From Marinobacter sp. S0848L (GTDB lineage: Bacteria > Pseudomonadota > Gammaproteobacteria > Pseudomonadales > Oleiphilaceae): DNA of 58,607 bases. Shown piece after piece: positions 9,000 to 19,185 of the stretch; within the stretch, counting starts at the first letter, position 1, and each line of letters opens with the position of its first letter. Made by a program: the position numbers and the translations under genes. The notes beneath the pieces are model-generated. The model was not told the origin of the DNA. It ran no database searches and saw only the letters and a list, made by a program, of their open reading frames with translations. The stretch is taken from the NCBI RefSeq assembly GCF_023016065.1, contig NZ_JALKAQ010000016.1, forward strand, positions 1 to 58,607, read 5' to 3'.

Positions 9000-9434
9000 A
9001 TGCGTCTGAACGAACTTGCTCCGGAACCTGGTTCACGTCCTACCGCTAAGCGTGTAGGTCGTGGTATCGGTAGCGGACTCGGTAAAACGGGCGGTCGTGG
9101 TCACAAAGGTCTGAAATCCCGTTCCGGTGGCTCTGTTGCCCCTGGTTTCGAGGGTGGTCAGCAGCCTTTGGCCCGTCGTCTGCCAAAATTCGGTTTCACC
9201 TCTCGTCAGCAGCGTTACGTTGCTGAAATTCGCCTGAACGAGTTGGCGAAGGTTGAGGGTGACGTGGTCGATCTGGCTGCTCTGAAGAAAGCTGACATTA
9301 TTCGCGAAGAAATTCGTGTTGCTAAAGTCATGCTGTCTGGTGAGCTGGACCGTGCGGTAACCGTTAAAGGGCTACGTGTCACTAAGGGCGCACGCGAGGC
9401 AATTGTTGCCGCGGGTGGGAAAGTCGAAGACTAA
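9000..9434 (+). CDS. rplO: 50S ribosomal protein L15
   Basis: The 144-residue product is L15 (144 in E. coli), a late-assembly 50S protein. The ATG at 9000 follows GAGGAGAAC and gives [20 protein letters not shown]. The glycine-rich [18 protein letters not shown] (about residues 22-39) is a family signature. It is 17 bases before secY, the usual arrangement. Confidence 0.99.
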   Translation: MRLNELAPEPGSRPTAKRVGRGIGSGLGKTGGRGHKGLKSRSGGSVAPGFEGGQQPLARRLPKFGFTSRQQRYVAEIRLNELAKVEGDVVDLAALKKADIIREEIRVAKVMLSGELDRAVTVKGLRVTKGAREAIVAAGGKVED

Positions 9435-9451
9435 GACGAGTCGAGGACTAA

Positions 9452-10774
9452 ATGGCCAAGACAGCATCATTGCCTGCGGGCGCTGGAAAAGGATTTGCAG
9501 AGCTGCGTTCGCGGCTCTGGTTTGTCTTTCTGGCGTTGTTGGTGTACCGCATCGGTGCTCATATTCCGGTGCCGGGCATCAACCCAGACCGTTTGGCGGC
9601 ATTGTTTGATCAGAACCAGGGCACAATCCTGAGTCTGTTTAACATGTTCTCCGGTGGTGCGCTTGAGCGCATGAGTATTTTCGCACTCGGTATCATGCCG
9701 TATATTTCTGCCTCGATTATTATGCAGCTCATGACGGCGGTCAGTCCGCAGCTTGAGCAGCTCAAGAAAGAGGGTGAAGCTGGTCGTCGCAAGATTAGCC
9801 AGTACACGCGGTATGGTACGGTTATCCTGGCCCTGGTTCAGGGCTTCGGTATTTCGGTGGGGCTTGCCTCTCAAGGTGTTACGTTCAACGATAGCTTCAG
9901 CTTCCATTTTGTGGCGGTTGTCTCTTTCGTTTGTGGTGCCGTCTTCATGATGTGGCTGGGTGAGCAGATCACCGAGCGTGGTATCGGAAACGGTATCTCC
10001 CTGCTCATTTTTGCAGGTATCGTCGCGGGCTTGCCGGGGGCTATTGGTCAGACCCTGGAGCAGGCGCGTAACGGAGAGATGAGTCTGCTGGTTGTGCTCG
10101 GTATTGGCGTGCTCGCCGTTGCTGTAGTCGGATTTGTGGTGTTTATGGAGCGCGGTCAACGCCGCCTTACCATTAACTATGCAAAGCGACAACAGGGGCG
10201 TCAGGTATTTGCTCAGCAATCCAGTCATTTGCCTCTAAAGGTGAACATGGCTGGTGTTATCCCGCCGATCTTTGCTTCATCGATTCTGCTGTTCCCGGCA
10301 TCACTGGGTCAGTGGTTCGGGCAAGGTGAAGGCATGGAATGGTTGAGCGATATCTCACAGGCATTGGCTCCGAGCCAACCTTTGTATATTATTCTGTTCG
10401 CAGCAGCAGTCGTTTTCTTCTGCTTCTTCTACACAGCGCTGATGTACAACCCTAAAGAAGTTGCGGATAACCTCAAGCGTTCCGGCGCGTTCATTCCGGG
10501 GATTCGTCCGGGAGAGCAGACAGCTAAGTACATCGACGGTGTTCTTACTCGTCTTACGTTGTTCGGGGCTATGTATATTGCGGCGGTGTCCCTGTTCCCT
10601 CAGTTCCTGATGGTGGCAGGTAACGTACCCTTCTATCTTGGTGGTACCTCACTGCTGATTGTTGTAGTCGTGGTGATGGATTTCATGGCGCAGGTTCAGT
10701 CGCACCTGATGTCTCATCAGTATGAATCGCTGATGAAGAAATCCAATCTCAAGGGCTATGGACGGAACGGCTGA
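9452..10774 (+). CDS. secY: Protein translocase subunit SecY
   Basis: The 440-residue product is SecY, the channel of the Sec translocon (E. coli 443). About ten hydrophobic segments can be traced, with the first after residue 20 and the conserved plug-region sequence [20 protein letters not shown] near residues 65-84. The cytosolic loop [14 protein letters not shown], which contacts SecA and ribosomes, is near residues 234-247. It lies between rplO and rpmJ, as in other gammaproteobacteria, and depends on the ribosomal operon promoter. Confidence 0.99.
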   Translation: MAKTASLPAGAGKGFAELRSRLWFVFLALLVYRIGAHIPVPGINPDRLAALFDQNQGTILSLFNMFSGGALERMSIFALGIMPYISASIIMQLMTAVSPQLEQLKKEGEAGRRKISQYTRYGTVILALVQGFGISVGLASQGVTFNDSFSFHFVAVVSFVCGAVFMMWLGEQITERGIGNGISLLIFAGIVAGLPGAIGQTLEQARNGEMSLLVVLGIGVLAVAVVGFVVFMERGQRRLTINYAKRQQGRQVFAQQSSHLPLKVNMAGVIPPIFASSILLFPASLGQWFGQGEGMEWLSDISQALAPSQPLYIILFAAAVVFFCFFYTALMYNPKEVADNLKRSGAFIPGIRPGEQTAKYIDGVLTRLTLFGAMYIAAVSLFPQFLMVAGNVPFYLGGTSLLIVVVVVMDFMAQVQSHLMSHQYESLMKKSNLKGYGRNG

Positions 10775-10805
10775 TAGCCGTTCCCCTTGAAAACTGGAGT
10801 CGACA

Positions 10806-10919
10806 ATGAAAGTACGCGCTTCGGTAAAGAAAATTTGCCGTAACTGCAAAGTAATTCGACGCAATGGCTCAGTGCGAGTCATCTGCTCGGAGCCTCGCCA
10901 CAAGCAGCGCCAGGGCTAA
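10806..10919 (+). CDS. rpmJ: 50S ribosomal protein L36 (zinc form)
   Basis: This short gene encodes 37 residues starting [20 protein letters not shown]. Cys11, Cys14, Cys27 and His32 form the zinc ribbon, so this is the zinc-binding L36 form. It has a GGAG site before the ATG at 10806 and closes the spc transcript after secY. In bacteria with a second zinc-free copy, Zur controls the paralogue; none is visible here. Confidence 0.98.
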   Translation: MKVRASVKKICRNCKVIRRNGSVRVICSEPRHKQRQG

Positions 10920-10930
10920 TCCTTCGGGAT
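10919..10930 (+). other. Small UUCG hairpin after rpmJ
   Basis: ATCC (10919-10922) and GGAT (10927-10930) flank TTCG. The stem has only four pairs and no T-run follows, so it is a weak element, noted because the same C(UUCG)G loop occurs at 209-216 and 6926-6931 in other ribosomal gene gaps. Confidence 0.4.
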
Positions 10931-10966
10931 CAGAACTGACATTGTAAAAGGGGTTCGGAATAAGGC

Positions 10967-10998
10967 GCTTGACTCAAGCCTGAGTCAAGCGTTATTAT
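10967..10998 (+). promoter_or_regulatory. Promoter of the alpha operon inside an inverted repeat
   Basis: GCTTGACTCA (10967-10976) and TGAGTCAAGC (10981-10990) are perfect inverted repeats with a four-base centre. The -35 box TTGACT (10969-10974) is in the left arm, and the -10 box TATTAT (10993-10998) follows after 18 bases (or TTATTA after 17). The likely start near 11005 gives a leader of about 55 bases before rpsM, too short for the E. coli-type S4-binding pseudoknot of about 110 nt. Confidence 0.8.
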
Positions 10999-11059
10999 TT
11001 CGCGCCCTTTTTGTGGCGGAAAATTCACACAGCAAAGCTTTGAACGCGGAGTAATTTGG

Positions 11060-11416
11060 ATGGCACGTATAGCCGGTGTCAATATACCCGATCACAAACA
11101 TGCTGTTATCTCACTGACATACATCTTTGGTGTCGGCAAGACAACAGCCCAGAAGCTTTGCGATGCAACCGGCGTTAAGCCGGACGTCAAGGTCAAAGAC
11201 CTTAGCGACGAGCAGCTTGAAGCACTTCGTACCGAAGTGGGCAAGTTTACCGTCGAAGGCGATTTGCGTCGTGAAGTACAGATGAACATTAAGCGTTTGA
11301 AGGATCTCGGTTGCTTCCGTGGTCTGCGCCATCGTCACGGACTTCCAGTTCGCGGCCAGCGCACCAAGACCAACGCCCGCACCCGTAAAGGTCCACGCAA
11401 ACCTATTCGTAAGTAA
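11060..11416 (+). CDS. rpsM: 30S ribosomal protein S13
   Basis: The 118-residue product is S13 (118 in E. coli), which contacts P-site tRNA and forms intersubunit bridges with L5 and L31. It starts [19 protein letters not shown] and ends with the basic tail [17 protein letters not shown]. It is the first gene of the alpha operon, behind its own promoter. Confidence 0.99.
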   Translation: MARIAGVNIPDHKHAVISLTYIFGVGKTTAQKLCDATGVKPDVKVKDLSDEQLEALRTEVGKFTVEGDLRREVQMNIKRLKDLGCFRGLRHRHGLPVRGQRTKTNARTRKGPRKPIRK

Positions 11417-11429
11417 CAGGTAGGCAAAC

Positions 11430-11819
11430 ATGGCAAAGCCAGGTACACGTACCCGTAAAAAGGTGAAAAAGACGGTTGTTGATGGCGTCGCGCACATTCA
11501 CGCGTCCTTCAACAACACCATCGTGACCATTTCGGACCGCCAGGGCAATGTATTGTCTTGGGCCACCTCAGGTGGTTCCGGTTTCCGCGGCTCACGTAAG
11601 AGCACACCTTTTGCTGCGCAGGTAGCAGCTGAAAGAGCCGGTAATGCGGCTGCTGAATACGGCCTTAAAAACCTGGACGTAGAGGTTAAGGGTCCTGGGC
11701 CCGGACGTGAATCTGCAGTTCGTGCTCTGAATGGGTGCGGCTACAAGATCACTAACATCACTGATGTGACGCCGATTCCCCATAACGGTTGTCGTCCGCC
11801 CAAAAAGCGCCGCGTCTAA
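11430..11819 (+). CDS. rpsK: 30S ribosomal protein S11
   Basis: The 129-residue product is S11 (129 in E. coli), a platform protein near the Shine-Dalgarno helix. It contains the conserved [17 protein letters not shown] and the C-terminal [20 protein letters not shown]. It is 13 bases after rpsM and 18 before rpsD. Confidence 0.99.
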   Translation: MAKPGTRTRKKVKKTVVDGVAHIHASFNNTIVTISDRQGNVLSWATSGGSGFRGSRKSTPFAAQVAAERAGNAAAEYGLKNLDVEVKGPGPGRESAVRALNGCGYKITNITDVTPIPHNGCRPPKKRRV

Positions 11820-11837
11820 CACAGGAGACAGTGAAAT

Positions 11838-12458
11838 ATGGCTCGTTATATAGGCCCGAAGTGCAAGCTGTCTCGTCGTGAAGGGACAGATCTTTTTCTG
11901 AAGAGCGGTGTTCGCGCGCTCGATTCCAAGTGCAACATCGAGACTCCGCCGGGTATGCACGGCGCGCGTCGCGGTCGTCTGTCCGAGTACGGCTTGCAGC
12001 TTCGCGAGAAGCAAAAGGTTCGTCGTATCTACGGTGTGCTTGAGAAGCAGTTCCGTGGGTACTACAAAGAGGCAGCCCGTCGGAAGGGTGCAACCGGTGA
12101 AAACCTGCTGCAACTTCTGGAAGGCCGTCTGGATAACGTTGTATATCGCATGGGCTTTGGTTCTACCCGTGCTGAGTCCCGTCAGCTCGTTTCTCACAAA
12201 GCGATCCTGGTTAACGATAAGCCGGTAAACATTCCGTCTTATCAAGTTAAAGCAGGTGATGTTGTGAGTCTGCGCGAGAAGGCCAAGAACCAGTTGCGCG
12301 TTAAAGGCGCTCTGGAACTGGCTAGCAGCCGCGCGCCGGTGAGCTGGGTAGAGGTTGACGCCAACAAGATGTCCGGCGTTTACAAGTCAGTACCTGAGCG
12401 TACTGAACTGCCTGCCGACATCAACGAGAACCTCATCGTCGAGCTTTACTCTAAGTAA
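11838..12458 (+). CDS. rpsD: 30S ribosomal protein S4
   Basis: The 206-residue product is S4 (206 in E. coli), a primary 16S rRNA binder and, in E. coli, repressor of the alpha operon. The S4 RNA-binding domain covers about residues 96-160 ([20 protein letters not shown]). The N-terminus lacks the CxxC pairs of zinc-binding S4 proteins. It precedes rpoA as in E. coli. Confidence 0.99.
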   Translation: MARYIGPKCKLSRREGTDLFLKSGVRALDSKCNIETPPGMHGARRGRLSEYGLQLREKQKVRRIYGVLEKQFRGYYKEAARRKGATGENLLQLLEGRLDNVVYRMGFGSTRAESRQLVSHKAILVNDKPVNIPSYQVKAGDVVSLREKAKNQLRVKGALELASSRAPVSWVEVDANKMSGVYKSVPERTELPADINENLIVELYSK

Positions 12459-12493
12459 AGCCCAGTTAGCAACGATAGCAGATAGGGGCGTCT

Positions 12494-13498
12494 ATGCAGC
12501 GTTCAGTACATGAGTTATTGACACCTCGTACGATCGACGTGAAAGAGTCCGGCGCTTTGCGTGCCAAGGTTACACTGGAGCCGCTCGAGCGCGGCTTCGG
12601 TCATACCCTGGGCAGTGCGCTTCGTCGTATTCTTCTGTCTTCGATGCCAGGCTGCGCCGTGACTGAAGCACAGATCGACGGTGTCCTGCACGAGTACAGT
12701 GCCATCGAGGGTGTCCAGGAGGACGTCATTGAGATTCTTTTGAACCTCAAGGGCGTTGCCGTAAAGATGAACGGACGTGATGACACTGAGCTGACACTCA
12801 GCAAAAAAGGTCCGGGCGTTGTAACTGCTGGCGATATCACGTTGGATCACGACGTTGAAATTGCTAACCCGGAACACGTTATCTGTCACCTGAGCGAGAA
12901 CGGCGAACTGAACATGCGCTTGCGCGTGTCTCGTGGTCGCGGTTACGAGCCGGCTGATCAGCGTGGACTGGACGAGGACGAAACTCGTGCCATTGGGCGT
13001 TTGCAGCTTGATGCTACGTTCAGCCCGGTTCGCCGAGTGTCTTATGCGGTTGAAAGTGCACGGGTTGAGCAGCGTACAGATCTCGACAAGCTTGTTATTG
13101 ATCTGGAGACTAACGGTACGATCGATCCGGAAGAAGCGATTCGCCGGGCCGCGACTATCCTCCAGCAGCAATTGGCTGTATTCGTCGATTTCGATCATGA
13201 GAAAGAGCCAGAGCGTGTAGAAGAAGAGGAAGAAATTGATCCGATTCTGTTGCGTCCGGTTGATGATCTTGAGTTGACTGTACGTTCGGCTAACTGCTTG
13301 AAGGCAGAAAACATTTACTATATCGGCGATCTAATTCAGCGCACAGAAGTGGAGCTGCTGAAGACGCCTAACCTTGGCAAAAAGTCGCTGACCGAGATCA
13401 AGGACGTTCTAGCGTCCCGTGGTCTGTCACTGGGAATGCGTCTTGATAACTGGCCGCCGGCAAGCCTTCGTGGTGATGACCGGGTTCTGGGCGGTTAA
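12494..13498 (+). CDS. rpoA: DNA-directed RNA polymerase subunit alpha
   Basis: The 334-residue product is RpoA (E. coli 329). The N-terminal dimerisation domain covers about residues 1-235, with the conserved [20 protein letters not shown]. An acidic linker ([10 protein letters not shown]) leads to the C-terminal domain, whose [11 protein letters not shown] segment holds the arginine equivalent to Arg265 that binds UP elements and activators. It lies between rpsD and rplQ. Confidence 0.99.
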   Translation: MQRSVHELLTPRTIDVKESGALRAKVTLEPLERGFGHTLGSALRRILLSSMPGCAVTEAQIDGVLHEYSAIEGVQEDVIEILLNLKGVAVKMNGRDDTELTLSKKGPGVVTAGDITLDHDVEIANPEHVICHLSENGELNMRLRVSRGRGYEPADQRGLDEDETRAIGRLQLDATFSPVRRVSYAVESARVEQRTDLDKLVIDLETNGTIDPEEAIRRAATILQQQLAVFVDFDHEKEPERVEEEEEIDPILLRPVDDLELTVRSANCLKAENIYYIGDLIQRTEVELLKTPNLGKKSLTEIKDVLASRGLSLGMRLDNWPPASLRGDDRVLGG

Positions 13499-13531
13499 TC
13501 GCCGATTAGTTTAAGGTAAGGAATCAGAGCA

Positions 13532-13927
13532 ATGCGTCATCGTAAGAGTGGTCGTAAGTTCAACAGGACCAGTGCGCATCGCAAGGCCATGTTCCGTAAC
13601 ATGACTGCGTCACTGGTTGAGCACGAGCTGATCAAAACGACGCTCCCGAAAGCGAAAGAATTGCGTCGGGTAGCAGAGCCATTGATCACGCTCGCAAAGA
13701 ATGATTCGGTTGCAAACCGTCGTCTGGCGTTTTCACGCCTGCGTAGCGATGCAGCGGTAGCTAAGCTTTTCAACGAGCTGGGCCCCCGTTACAACGAGCG
13801 ACCGGGTGGATATCTTCGAGTTTTGAAGTGCGGCTTCCGTGCTGGCGACAATGCCCCTATGGCATTTGTCGAACTGGTCGGCCGTCCTCTGGACATCGAA
13901 GCTGAAGAGATGGGCGACGACGAGTAA
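13532..13927 (+). CDS. rplQ: 50S ribosomal protein L17
   Basis: The 131-residue product is L17, located near the exit tunnel. It starts [20 protein letters not shown] and has an acidic tail EAEEMGDDE. It is the last gene of the alpha operon, and a rho-independent terminator follows 25 bases after the stop. Confidence 0.99.
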   Translation: MRHRKSGRKFNRTSAHRKAMFRNMTASLVEHELIKTTLPKAKELRRVAEPLITLAKNDSVANRRLAFSRLRSDAAVAKLFNELGPRYNERPGGYLRVLKCGFRAGDNAPMAFVELVGRPLDIEAEEMGDDE

Positions 13928-13952
13928 AATCGTTTAGGCTATTTCTTGAAAA

Positions 13953-13984
13953 GGCCGGGATCCGAAAGGTTCCCGGTTTTTTTG
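13953..13984 (+). terminator. Terminator of the ribosomal/rpoA operon
   Basis: CCGGGATCC pairs with GGTTCCCGG (one mismatch) around a GAAA loop and is followed by seven T residues, a standard intrinsic terminator. Confidence 0.9.
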
Positions 13985-14028
13985 TGTCTGGAATATGGAG
14001 TTCAGGCAGCGTTCAAGCATATCGGGCT

Positions 14029-14121
14029 GGCCCGGGGCGCTAGATCTATTTTCTTTGGAAAAATAACTCGCTTCGCTCAGACATCTTTTTCCGGCAGAAA
14101 ATAGATCTAGCACCCCAGGCC
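14029..14121. repeat. 93-bp near-perfect palindrome
   Basis: The outer arms, 14029-14054 and 14096-14121, are 26 bp with two mismatches and include the core GCTAGATCTATTTTCT and its complement. After a short asymmetric gap an inner stem GGAAAAA/TTTTTCC extends the pairing, leaving a 22-base centre (14064-14085) with CTCGCTTCGCTC. It lies between the convergent rplQ and uvrA genes. No other copy is seen in the window. It could be a dispersed REP- or MITE-like unit or a two-way transcription barrier. Confidence 0.8.
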
Positions 14122-14144
14122 GACTCGGCTCCGTGCTGGTTTCC

Positions 14145-16967
14145 TTATTTTTCCAGCATCGGCTTTAGGTATTTTCCGGTGTGGGATTTTGCGTTATCCG
14201 CTACGTCTTTCGGTGTACCTTCTGCAATAATTTGTCCACCTCCAGAGCCACCTTCCGGGCCCAGATCGACAATCCAGTCCGCGGTTTTGATCACGTCCAG
14301 GTTGTGTTCGATCACCACGATGGTGTTGCCATGGTCACGTAGCCGCTGGAGGACGTTCAGTAACTGTTGGATGTCGTAGAAGTGTAGGCCAGTTGTTGGC
14401 TCGTCCAGGATGTATAGAGTCTTGCCGGTGTCTCGTTTGGAGAGCTCTTTAGCGAGCTTCACACGCTGTGCCTCACCACCAGACAATGTGACCGCACTTT
14501 GTCCCAGGCGGATGTAGGACAGGCCTACGTCGATGAGTGTCTGTAGTTTCCGGGCCAAGAAGGGTACAGCGTCGAAGAATTCGCGGCCTTCCTCCACCGT
14601 CATGTCGAGCACTTCGTGGATGTTTTTGCCTTTGTAGCGGACTTCCAGGGTTTCCCGGTTGTAGCGTTTGCCTTTACAGATGTCGCAGGGAACGTACACG
14701 TCGGGCAGGAAGTGCATTTCTACTTTTATGACGCCATCGCCTTGGCAGGCTTCGCAGCGTCCGCCTTTGACGTTAAACGAGAAGCGGCCGACTTTGTAGC
14801 CCCTCGACCGGGCTTCCTGGGTTCCCGCGAACAATTCTCTGATCGGTGTAAACAGCCCGGTGTAGGTGGCCGGGTTCGAGCGGGGTGTTCTGCCGATGGG
14901 GCTCTGGTCGATGTCGATGACTTTGTCCAGGTGCTCCAGCCCTTTCAGATGCTTGTAGGGGGCATGGCTCAAACTGGTGGCTTTGTTGAGCTTCGCGGCT
15001 GCGACAGGGTACAGCGTGCTGTTGATCAGGGTGGACTTGCCAGAACCCGAAACGCCGGTTATGCAGGTCATGATGCCTAGCGGAAGTGTCAGTGTGACGT
15101 CCTGCAGGTTGTTTCCTGTCGCGCCCGTCAGTACGAGATTTTTTCCGTTGCCTTTGTTCCTTTCGGGCGGTATTGCGATGCTTTTTTCGCCACTCAGGTA
15201 TTGGCCGGTTAAGGAATCTTTGTTGCTTATGATGTCGCCCGGGGTGCCTCTGGCGACCACTTGACCGCCATGTACACCTGCACCGGGGCCGATGTCGATA
15301 ACGTAATCGGCGGCGCGGATCGCATCTTCGTCGTGTTCAACGACAATGACGGTGTTGCCCAAATCCCGCAGGTGGGTAAGGGTGGCTAGTAGCCGATCGT
15401 TATCCCGCTGGTGCAGGCCTATGGAAGGCTCGTCGAGGATGTACATGACACCGACCAAACCTGCACCGATCTGGCTGGCCAAACGAATTCGTTGTGCTTC
15501 ACCGCCGGACAGCGTGTCGGCGCTTCGTTCCAGCGTCAGGTATTCGAGGCCGACGTTAACTAAAAACTGGAGCCGTTCCCGAACTTCTTTCAGGATCTTG
15601 TCAGCGATTTCACCTTTCCGCCCGGGTAGGGTCAACTCCCCAAAATAATGGTGCGCTTCGCCTACCGGCATGCGAGTCACGTCAGGTAGGTTTTGCTCTT
15701 TGATAAAGACGTGCCGGGCGCTCTGTCTCAATCGCGAGCCGTGGCAGTCTTTACACGGCTGGGTGCTGAGGTTTCGGGCCAACTCTTCGCGCATGCTTTG
15801 CGATTCCGTTTCCCGGTATCGGCGCTCGAGATTGGGCAGAATGCCTTCGAACGGGTGCGCCTTTTCGATGATCTGTCCGCGCGAGTTGACGTACCGGAAC
15901 GTCACGTCTTCCGCTCCGGTGCCGTGCAACAGGGCTTTCTGGAAGTCTTCGGGCAGTTCGTCCCATGGGGTTTCCAGGTCCATGCCGTAGTGCTCGGCAA
16001 CGCTGGTGAGCATCTGAAAATAATAGACGGCGCGGCGATCCCATCCTTTTATGGCGCCTGACGCCAGAGTTGCTTCAGGGTGCTGAATGATTTTCTCGGG
16101 GTCGAAAAACTGGCGGACGCCAAGTCCGTCGCAGGTGGGGCATGCCCCCGCGGGGTTGTTGAAGGAAAAAAGCCGCGGTTCAAGCTCGCTGAGGGAGTAA
16201 CCGCACTGGTTACAGGCGTAGCGGGCGGAAAACGTATGTTCTTCGCCTCCGCCAGACATAGGGGCGACGAGTGCGATGCCATCGGATAGATCGAGGGCGG
16301 TTTCGAAGCTCTCCGCGAGCCGCTGCTCCAATCCTGGTTTTACTTTGAAGCGATCAACCACCACGTCGATCTGGTGTTTGCGCTTTTTGTCGAGCGCGGG
16401 TACGTCATCGATATCATAGACGGTGCCGTCTACGCGAAGCCGAATAAATCCTTGGCTGCGCATGGTGTCGATCACTTGCAGGTGCTCGCCTTTACGATCC
16501 CGGATCACGGGCGCGAGAATCATCAGTTTGCTGTCTTCGGGGAGTGCTAACACCTGATCGACCATTTGGCTGACAGTTTGCGCTTCCAATGGCTGGTGAT
16601 GATCCGGGCAGCGTGGCTCACCTGCACGGGCAAACAACAATCGCAAATAATCGTAGATTTCGGTAATGGTCCCCACGGTTGAGCGCGGGTTGTGCGAAGT
16701 GGATTTCTGTTCAATGGAAATCGCTGGTGACAGGCCTTCGATATGGTCCACGTCGGGTTTTTCCATCATAGACAGAAACTGCCGCGCATAGGTCGACAAG
16801 GATTCTACGTAGCGACGCTGACCTTCAGCGTAGAGCGTGTCGAAAGCCAGGGACGACTTACCGGAGCCTGATAACCCGGTAATCACGATGAGTTTGTCCC
16901 GTGGCATATCCAGGTCGATGTTTTTCAGATTGTGGGTGCGCGCGCCCTTGATCTGGATATGGTCCAT
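14145..16967 (-). CDS. uvrA: Excinuclease ABC subunit A
   Basis: The 940-residue product is UvrA (940 in E. coli), the damage-sensing ATPase of nucleotide excision repair. The first Walker [10 protein letters not shown] is at residues 31-39 and the second, [11 protein letters not shown], is near 640. CxxC zinc modules are seen at CNQCGYSL...CPTCDGLG and CEACQGDG...CDICKGKR. Two ABC signatures LSGGEAQR are present. A GAGGTG site precedes the ATG. Upstream, a TATACT -10 box is seen but no clear two-sided LexA box. Confidence 0.99.
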   Translation of the reverse strand: MDHIQIKGARTHNLKNIDLDMPRDKLIVITGLSGSGKSSLAFDTLYAEGQRRYVESLSTYARQFLSMMEKPDVDHIEGLSPAISIEQKSTSHNPRSTVGTITEIYDYLRLLFARAGEPRCPDHHQPLEAQTVSQMVDQVLALPEDSKLMILAPVIRDRKGEHLQVIDTMRSQGFIRLRVDGTVYDIDDVPALDKKRKHQIDVVVDRFKVKPGLEQRLAESFETALDLSDGIALVAPMSGGGEEHTFSARYACNQCGYSLSELEPRLFSFNNPAGACPTCDGLGVRQFFDPEKIIQHPEATLASGAIKGWDRRAVYYFQMLTSVAEHYGMDLETPWDELPEDFQKALLHGTGAEDVTFRYVNSRGQIIEKAHPFEGILPNLERRYRETESQSMREELARNLSTQPCKDCHGSRLRQSARHVFIKEQNLPDVTRMPVGEAHHYFGELTLPGRKGEIADKILKEVRERLQFLVNVGLEYLTLERSADTLSGGEAQRIRLASQIGAGLVGVMYILDEPSIGLHQRDNDRLLATLTHLRDLGNTVIVVEHDEDAIRAADYVIDIGPGAGVHGGQVVARGTPGDIISNKDSLTGQYLSGEKSIAIPPERNKGNGKNLVLTGATGNNLQDVTLTLPLGIMTCITGVSGSGKSTLINSTLYPVAAAKLNKATSLSHAPYKHLKGLEHLDKVIDIDQSPIGRTPRSNPATYTGLFTPIRELFAGTQEARSRGYKVGRFSFNVKGGRCEACQGDGVIKVEMHFLPDVYVPCDICKGKRYNRETLEVRYKGKNIHEVLDMTVEEGREFFDAVPFLARKLQTLIDVGLSYIRLGQSAVTLSGGEAQRVKLAKELSKRDTGKTLYILDEPTTGLHFYDIQQLLNVLQRLRDHGNTIVVIEHNLDVIKTADWIVDLGPEGGSGGGQIIAEGTPKDVADNAKSHTGKYLKPMLEK

Positions 16968-16995
16968 AACACCTCGCTTCCGATAAAAAACGAAC

Positions 16996-17001
16996 AGTAT
17001 A
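16996..17001 (-). promoter_or_regulatory. Putative -10 box for uvrA
   Basis: On the minus strand TATACT stands about 30 bases before the uvrA ATG, with only a poor -35 candidate (TTAGCC, 18 bases upstream). The sequence ATACTGT overlaps it and resembles half of an SOS box, but no inverted CAG half follows at the canonical spacing. Confidence 0.45.
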
Positions 17002-17084
17002 TCGTTTTCAGAAGGGCGCGGCTAAGTTGCCGACTCTACGTAGGATCCACCCCAATGTGAGTAGTCCCGTCGAAGCCTGGGTTC

Positions 17085-17093
17085 TGGTACAAT
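17085..17093 (+). promoter_or_regulatory. Extended -10 promoter for the MFS gene
   Basis: TGGTACAAT matches an extended -10 element (TG, one base, then TACAAT at 17088-17093). The -35 region is poor, as usual for this class. A start near 17100 gives a leader of about 50 bases and rules out the upstream in-frame ATG at 17092. Confidence 0.6.
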
Positions 17094-17148
17094 GCGCGCC
17101 TCGCGGCCCAGGGTCGCTACCCTATTCATTCACTCCGGCACGGGTTAT

Positions 17149-18519
17149 ATGGACGCGCTAGAAAAACGCTCAGTCGCAGCTTTGGCTTCAGTCTACGCCA
17201 TGCGTATGCTGGGGCTGTTTATGGTTATGCCGGTGTTTGTGCTGCTGGGCAGTGATTTGCAAGGAGCGACACCGGCACTGATAGGCTTTGCGATCGGAGC
17301 ATACGGTTTAAGCCAGGCGCTTTTGCAAATTCCATTCGGCTTGATGTCGGATCGGGTCGGCCGAAAACGAATGATTTATGTCGGCCTGATTTTGTTTGCA
17401 GCGGGCAGTGTCCTTGCCGGCGCTGCAGACTCAATTTACGGGGTGATCGCAGGGCGAATACTGCAAGGTGCGGGGGCCATCGCCAGCGTGTTGATGGCGA
17501 TGCTCAGTGACTTGACTCGAGAAGAGCAGCGCACCAAGGCGATGGCGACGGTTGGTATCTCCATTGGCTTGTCTTTTTCCGTTTCACTGGTTGTGGGGCC
17601 TTTGCTTGGCGCGGCTTGGGGCTTGTCCGGCATTTTCTACACGACCGCTGTGCTGGCCTTACTGGCGTTAATTGTGGTGGCAAAGGTTGTTCCTACGCCG
17701 CATCAGCATACCGTGAGTGCCGAAACCCATCCCGCCCGCGAGATGGTAGGGAAGGTCCTGGCGGATGGCCGGTTGTTGCGGCTGGATTTCGGTATTTTTG
17801 CCCTGCATTTTGCGTTGACCGCGCTGTTTCTGGTGTTCCCGACCATTCTTAAGGAACAGCTCGGTTTGGCCGCCAGTTCACATTGGTGGTTTTATCTGAC
17901 GGTGATGGTGACTTCTTTTTTTGCCATGGTGCCGTTTATCATCATTGGTGAGAAAAAGCGTAAAATGAAACCCGTGCTCTGTGGCGCAATTGCGTTGTTG
18001 GCTGTAGCAACGGCTGCAATGACTGGCGTGACGGATAGCCTGGTCTTCGCGTGGGTGGTTTTGTTCTTCTTTTTCATGGCGTTCAATTTGCTGGAAGCCA
18101 GTTTGCCGTCATTGATCAGCAAGGAAGCACCTGCGGCGAGCAAGGGCACGGCGATGGGTGTGTATTCCACGTCTCAGTTTTTGGGGGCGTTTCTGGGAGG
18201 AGCGTTAGGCGGCTATTTGTTGCAGCAAACCGGCTTGAATGGAGTGTTGTGGTTGATGGCGGGCGCATTAACCATTTGGTGGCTGGTCGCTCTGACCATG
18301 CCGGCGCCAAGCTACACCTCTAGTTTGGTGGTTCAGTTGAGCAATACGCTCTCAATACCTTTTGACGATATCGATCGACGTTTGCGAGGCCTGTCTGGCG
18401 TGGCGGATGTGGTTATTGTTGAAGAAGCCTCGACGGCTTATTTGAAGGTGGATCGTCAGCACTTTAACGAAGATCAACTTGCGCACCTGGAATTTGTGCG
18501 GCAGGGTGACAATACTTAA
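17149..18519 (+). CDS. MFS transporter with C-terminal YAM-like domain (YajR type)
   Basis: The 456-residue product has about 12 transmembrane segments up to residue 385 and the MFS motif A GLMSDRVGRKR in the loop after segment 2. The last 70 residues (SIPFDDIDRRLRGLSGVADV and on) look like the ferredoxin-like YAM domain of E. coli YajR, a proton-driven exporter of unknown substrate with about the same length. The ATG at 17149 is chosen because the promoter overlaps the upstream start. Its place between uvrA and ssb is shared with Pseudomonas. Confidence 0.85.
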   Translation: MDALEKRSVAALASVYAMRMLGLFMVMPVFVLLGSDLQGATPALIGFAIGAYGLSQALLQIPFGLMSDRVGRKRMIYVGLILFAAGSVLAGAADSIYGVIAGRILQGAGAIASVLMAMLSDLTREEQRTKAMATVGISIGLSFSVSLVVGPLLGAAWGLSGIFYTTAVLALLALIVVAKVVPTPHQHTVSAETHPAREMVGKVLADGRLLRLDFGIFALHFALTALFLVFPTILKEQLGLAASSHWWFYLTVMVTSFFAMVPFIIIGEKKRKMKPVLCGAIALLAVATAAMTGVTDSLVFAWVVLFFFFMAFNLLEASLPSLISKEAPAASKGTAMGVYSTSQFLGAFLGGALGGYLLQQTGLNGVLWLMAGALTIWWLVALTMPAPSYTSSLVVQLSNTLSIPFDDIDRRLRGLSGVADVVIVEEASTAYLKVDRQHFNEDQLAHLEFVRQGDNT

Positions 18520-18576
18520 ACATTGGATGCCTGCAGGGAACGCAGGTGTTCGGTCAAAATACACCAGGAGCAGAAC

Positions 18577-19113
18577 ATGGCACGAGGCATAAACAAGGTA
18601 ATTCTGATCGGCAACCTGGGCCAGGACCCGGATACCCGATACACCCCGAACGGCAACGCGGTGGTTAACCTGAACCTGGCGACCGACGAAAGTTACAAGG
18701 ATCGCCAGACGGGGCAGATGGTCCCAAGAACCGAGTGGCACCGGGTTGTCATCTTCGGAAAGGTGGCCGAAGTGGCCGGGCAATACCTGCGTAAAGGGTC
18801 AAAGGTCTATATCGAAGGCCGCCTGCAAACCCGTAAGTGGCAGGGTCAGGATGGGCAGGATCGTTACACCACAGAGATTGTTGTGGATATTAACGGCCAG
18901 ATGCAGATGCTGGATAGCCGCGGAAGTGAAGGTGGCATGAATCAAGGCGCTCCGCAAGGTCGCCCGCAGCAGCAACCCCAAGCGTCTCAGCAGCAGTACA
19001 ATGCACCGCAGCAGCCGCAACAACAGGGTGGTTACAATAACCCTGCGCCACAGCAGCAGTCGGGTAGCATGCCTGAGCCTATTGATGACTTTGACGACGA
19101 CATCCCCTTCTAA
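18577..19113 (+). CDS. ssb: Single-stranded DNA-binding protein
   Basis: The 178-residue product is SSB (E. coli 178). The OB-fold covers residues 1-110 ([20 protein letters not shown]), followed by a glutamine- and proline-rich linker and the acidic tip DFDDDIPF, which recruits repair and replication partners. The ATG at 18577 follows CCAGGAGC; the longer open frame upstream lacks SSB similarity. It may be transcribed with the MFS gene, 57 bases upstream. Confidence 0.98.
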   Translation: MARGINKVILIGNLGQDPDTRYTPNGNAVVNLNLATDESYKDRQTGQMVPRTEWHRVVIFGKVAEVAGQYLRKGSKVYIEGRLQTRKWQGQDGQDRYTTEIVVDINGQMQMLDSRGSEGGMNQGAPQGRPQQQPQASQQQYNAPQQPQQQGGYNNPAPQQQSGSMPEPIDDFDDDIPF

Positions 19114-19128
19114 GACGGAATCGCGTAT

Positions 19129-19158
19129 AAAAAACCCGAGCAGCTGCTCGGGTTTTTT
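19129..19158. terminator. Bidirectional terminator between ssb and ntrC
   Basis: A perfect 30-bp palindrome AAAAAACCCGAGCAG/CTGCTCGGGTTTTTT has T-runs on both strands and sits between the convergent ssb and ntrC genes, so it can end both transcripts. Confidence 0.95.
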
Positions 19159-19185
19159 ATAGCCATCGCTTTATCGGATTCACCG

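Noticed and set aside
16985..17012. Possible LexA box before uvrA
   Set aside because: ATACTGT is a good half-site, but the second half (CAG at ten bases) is missing on both strands.
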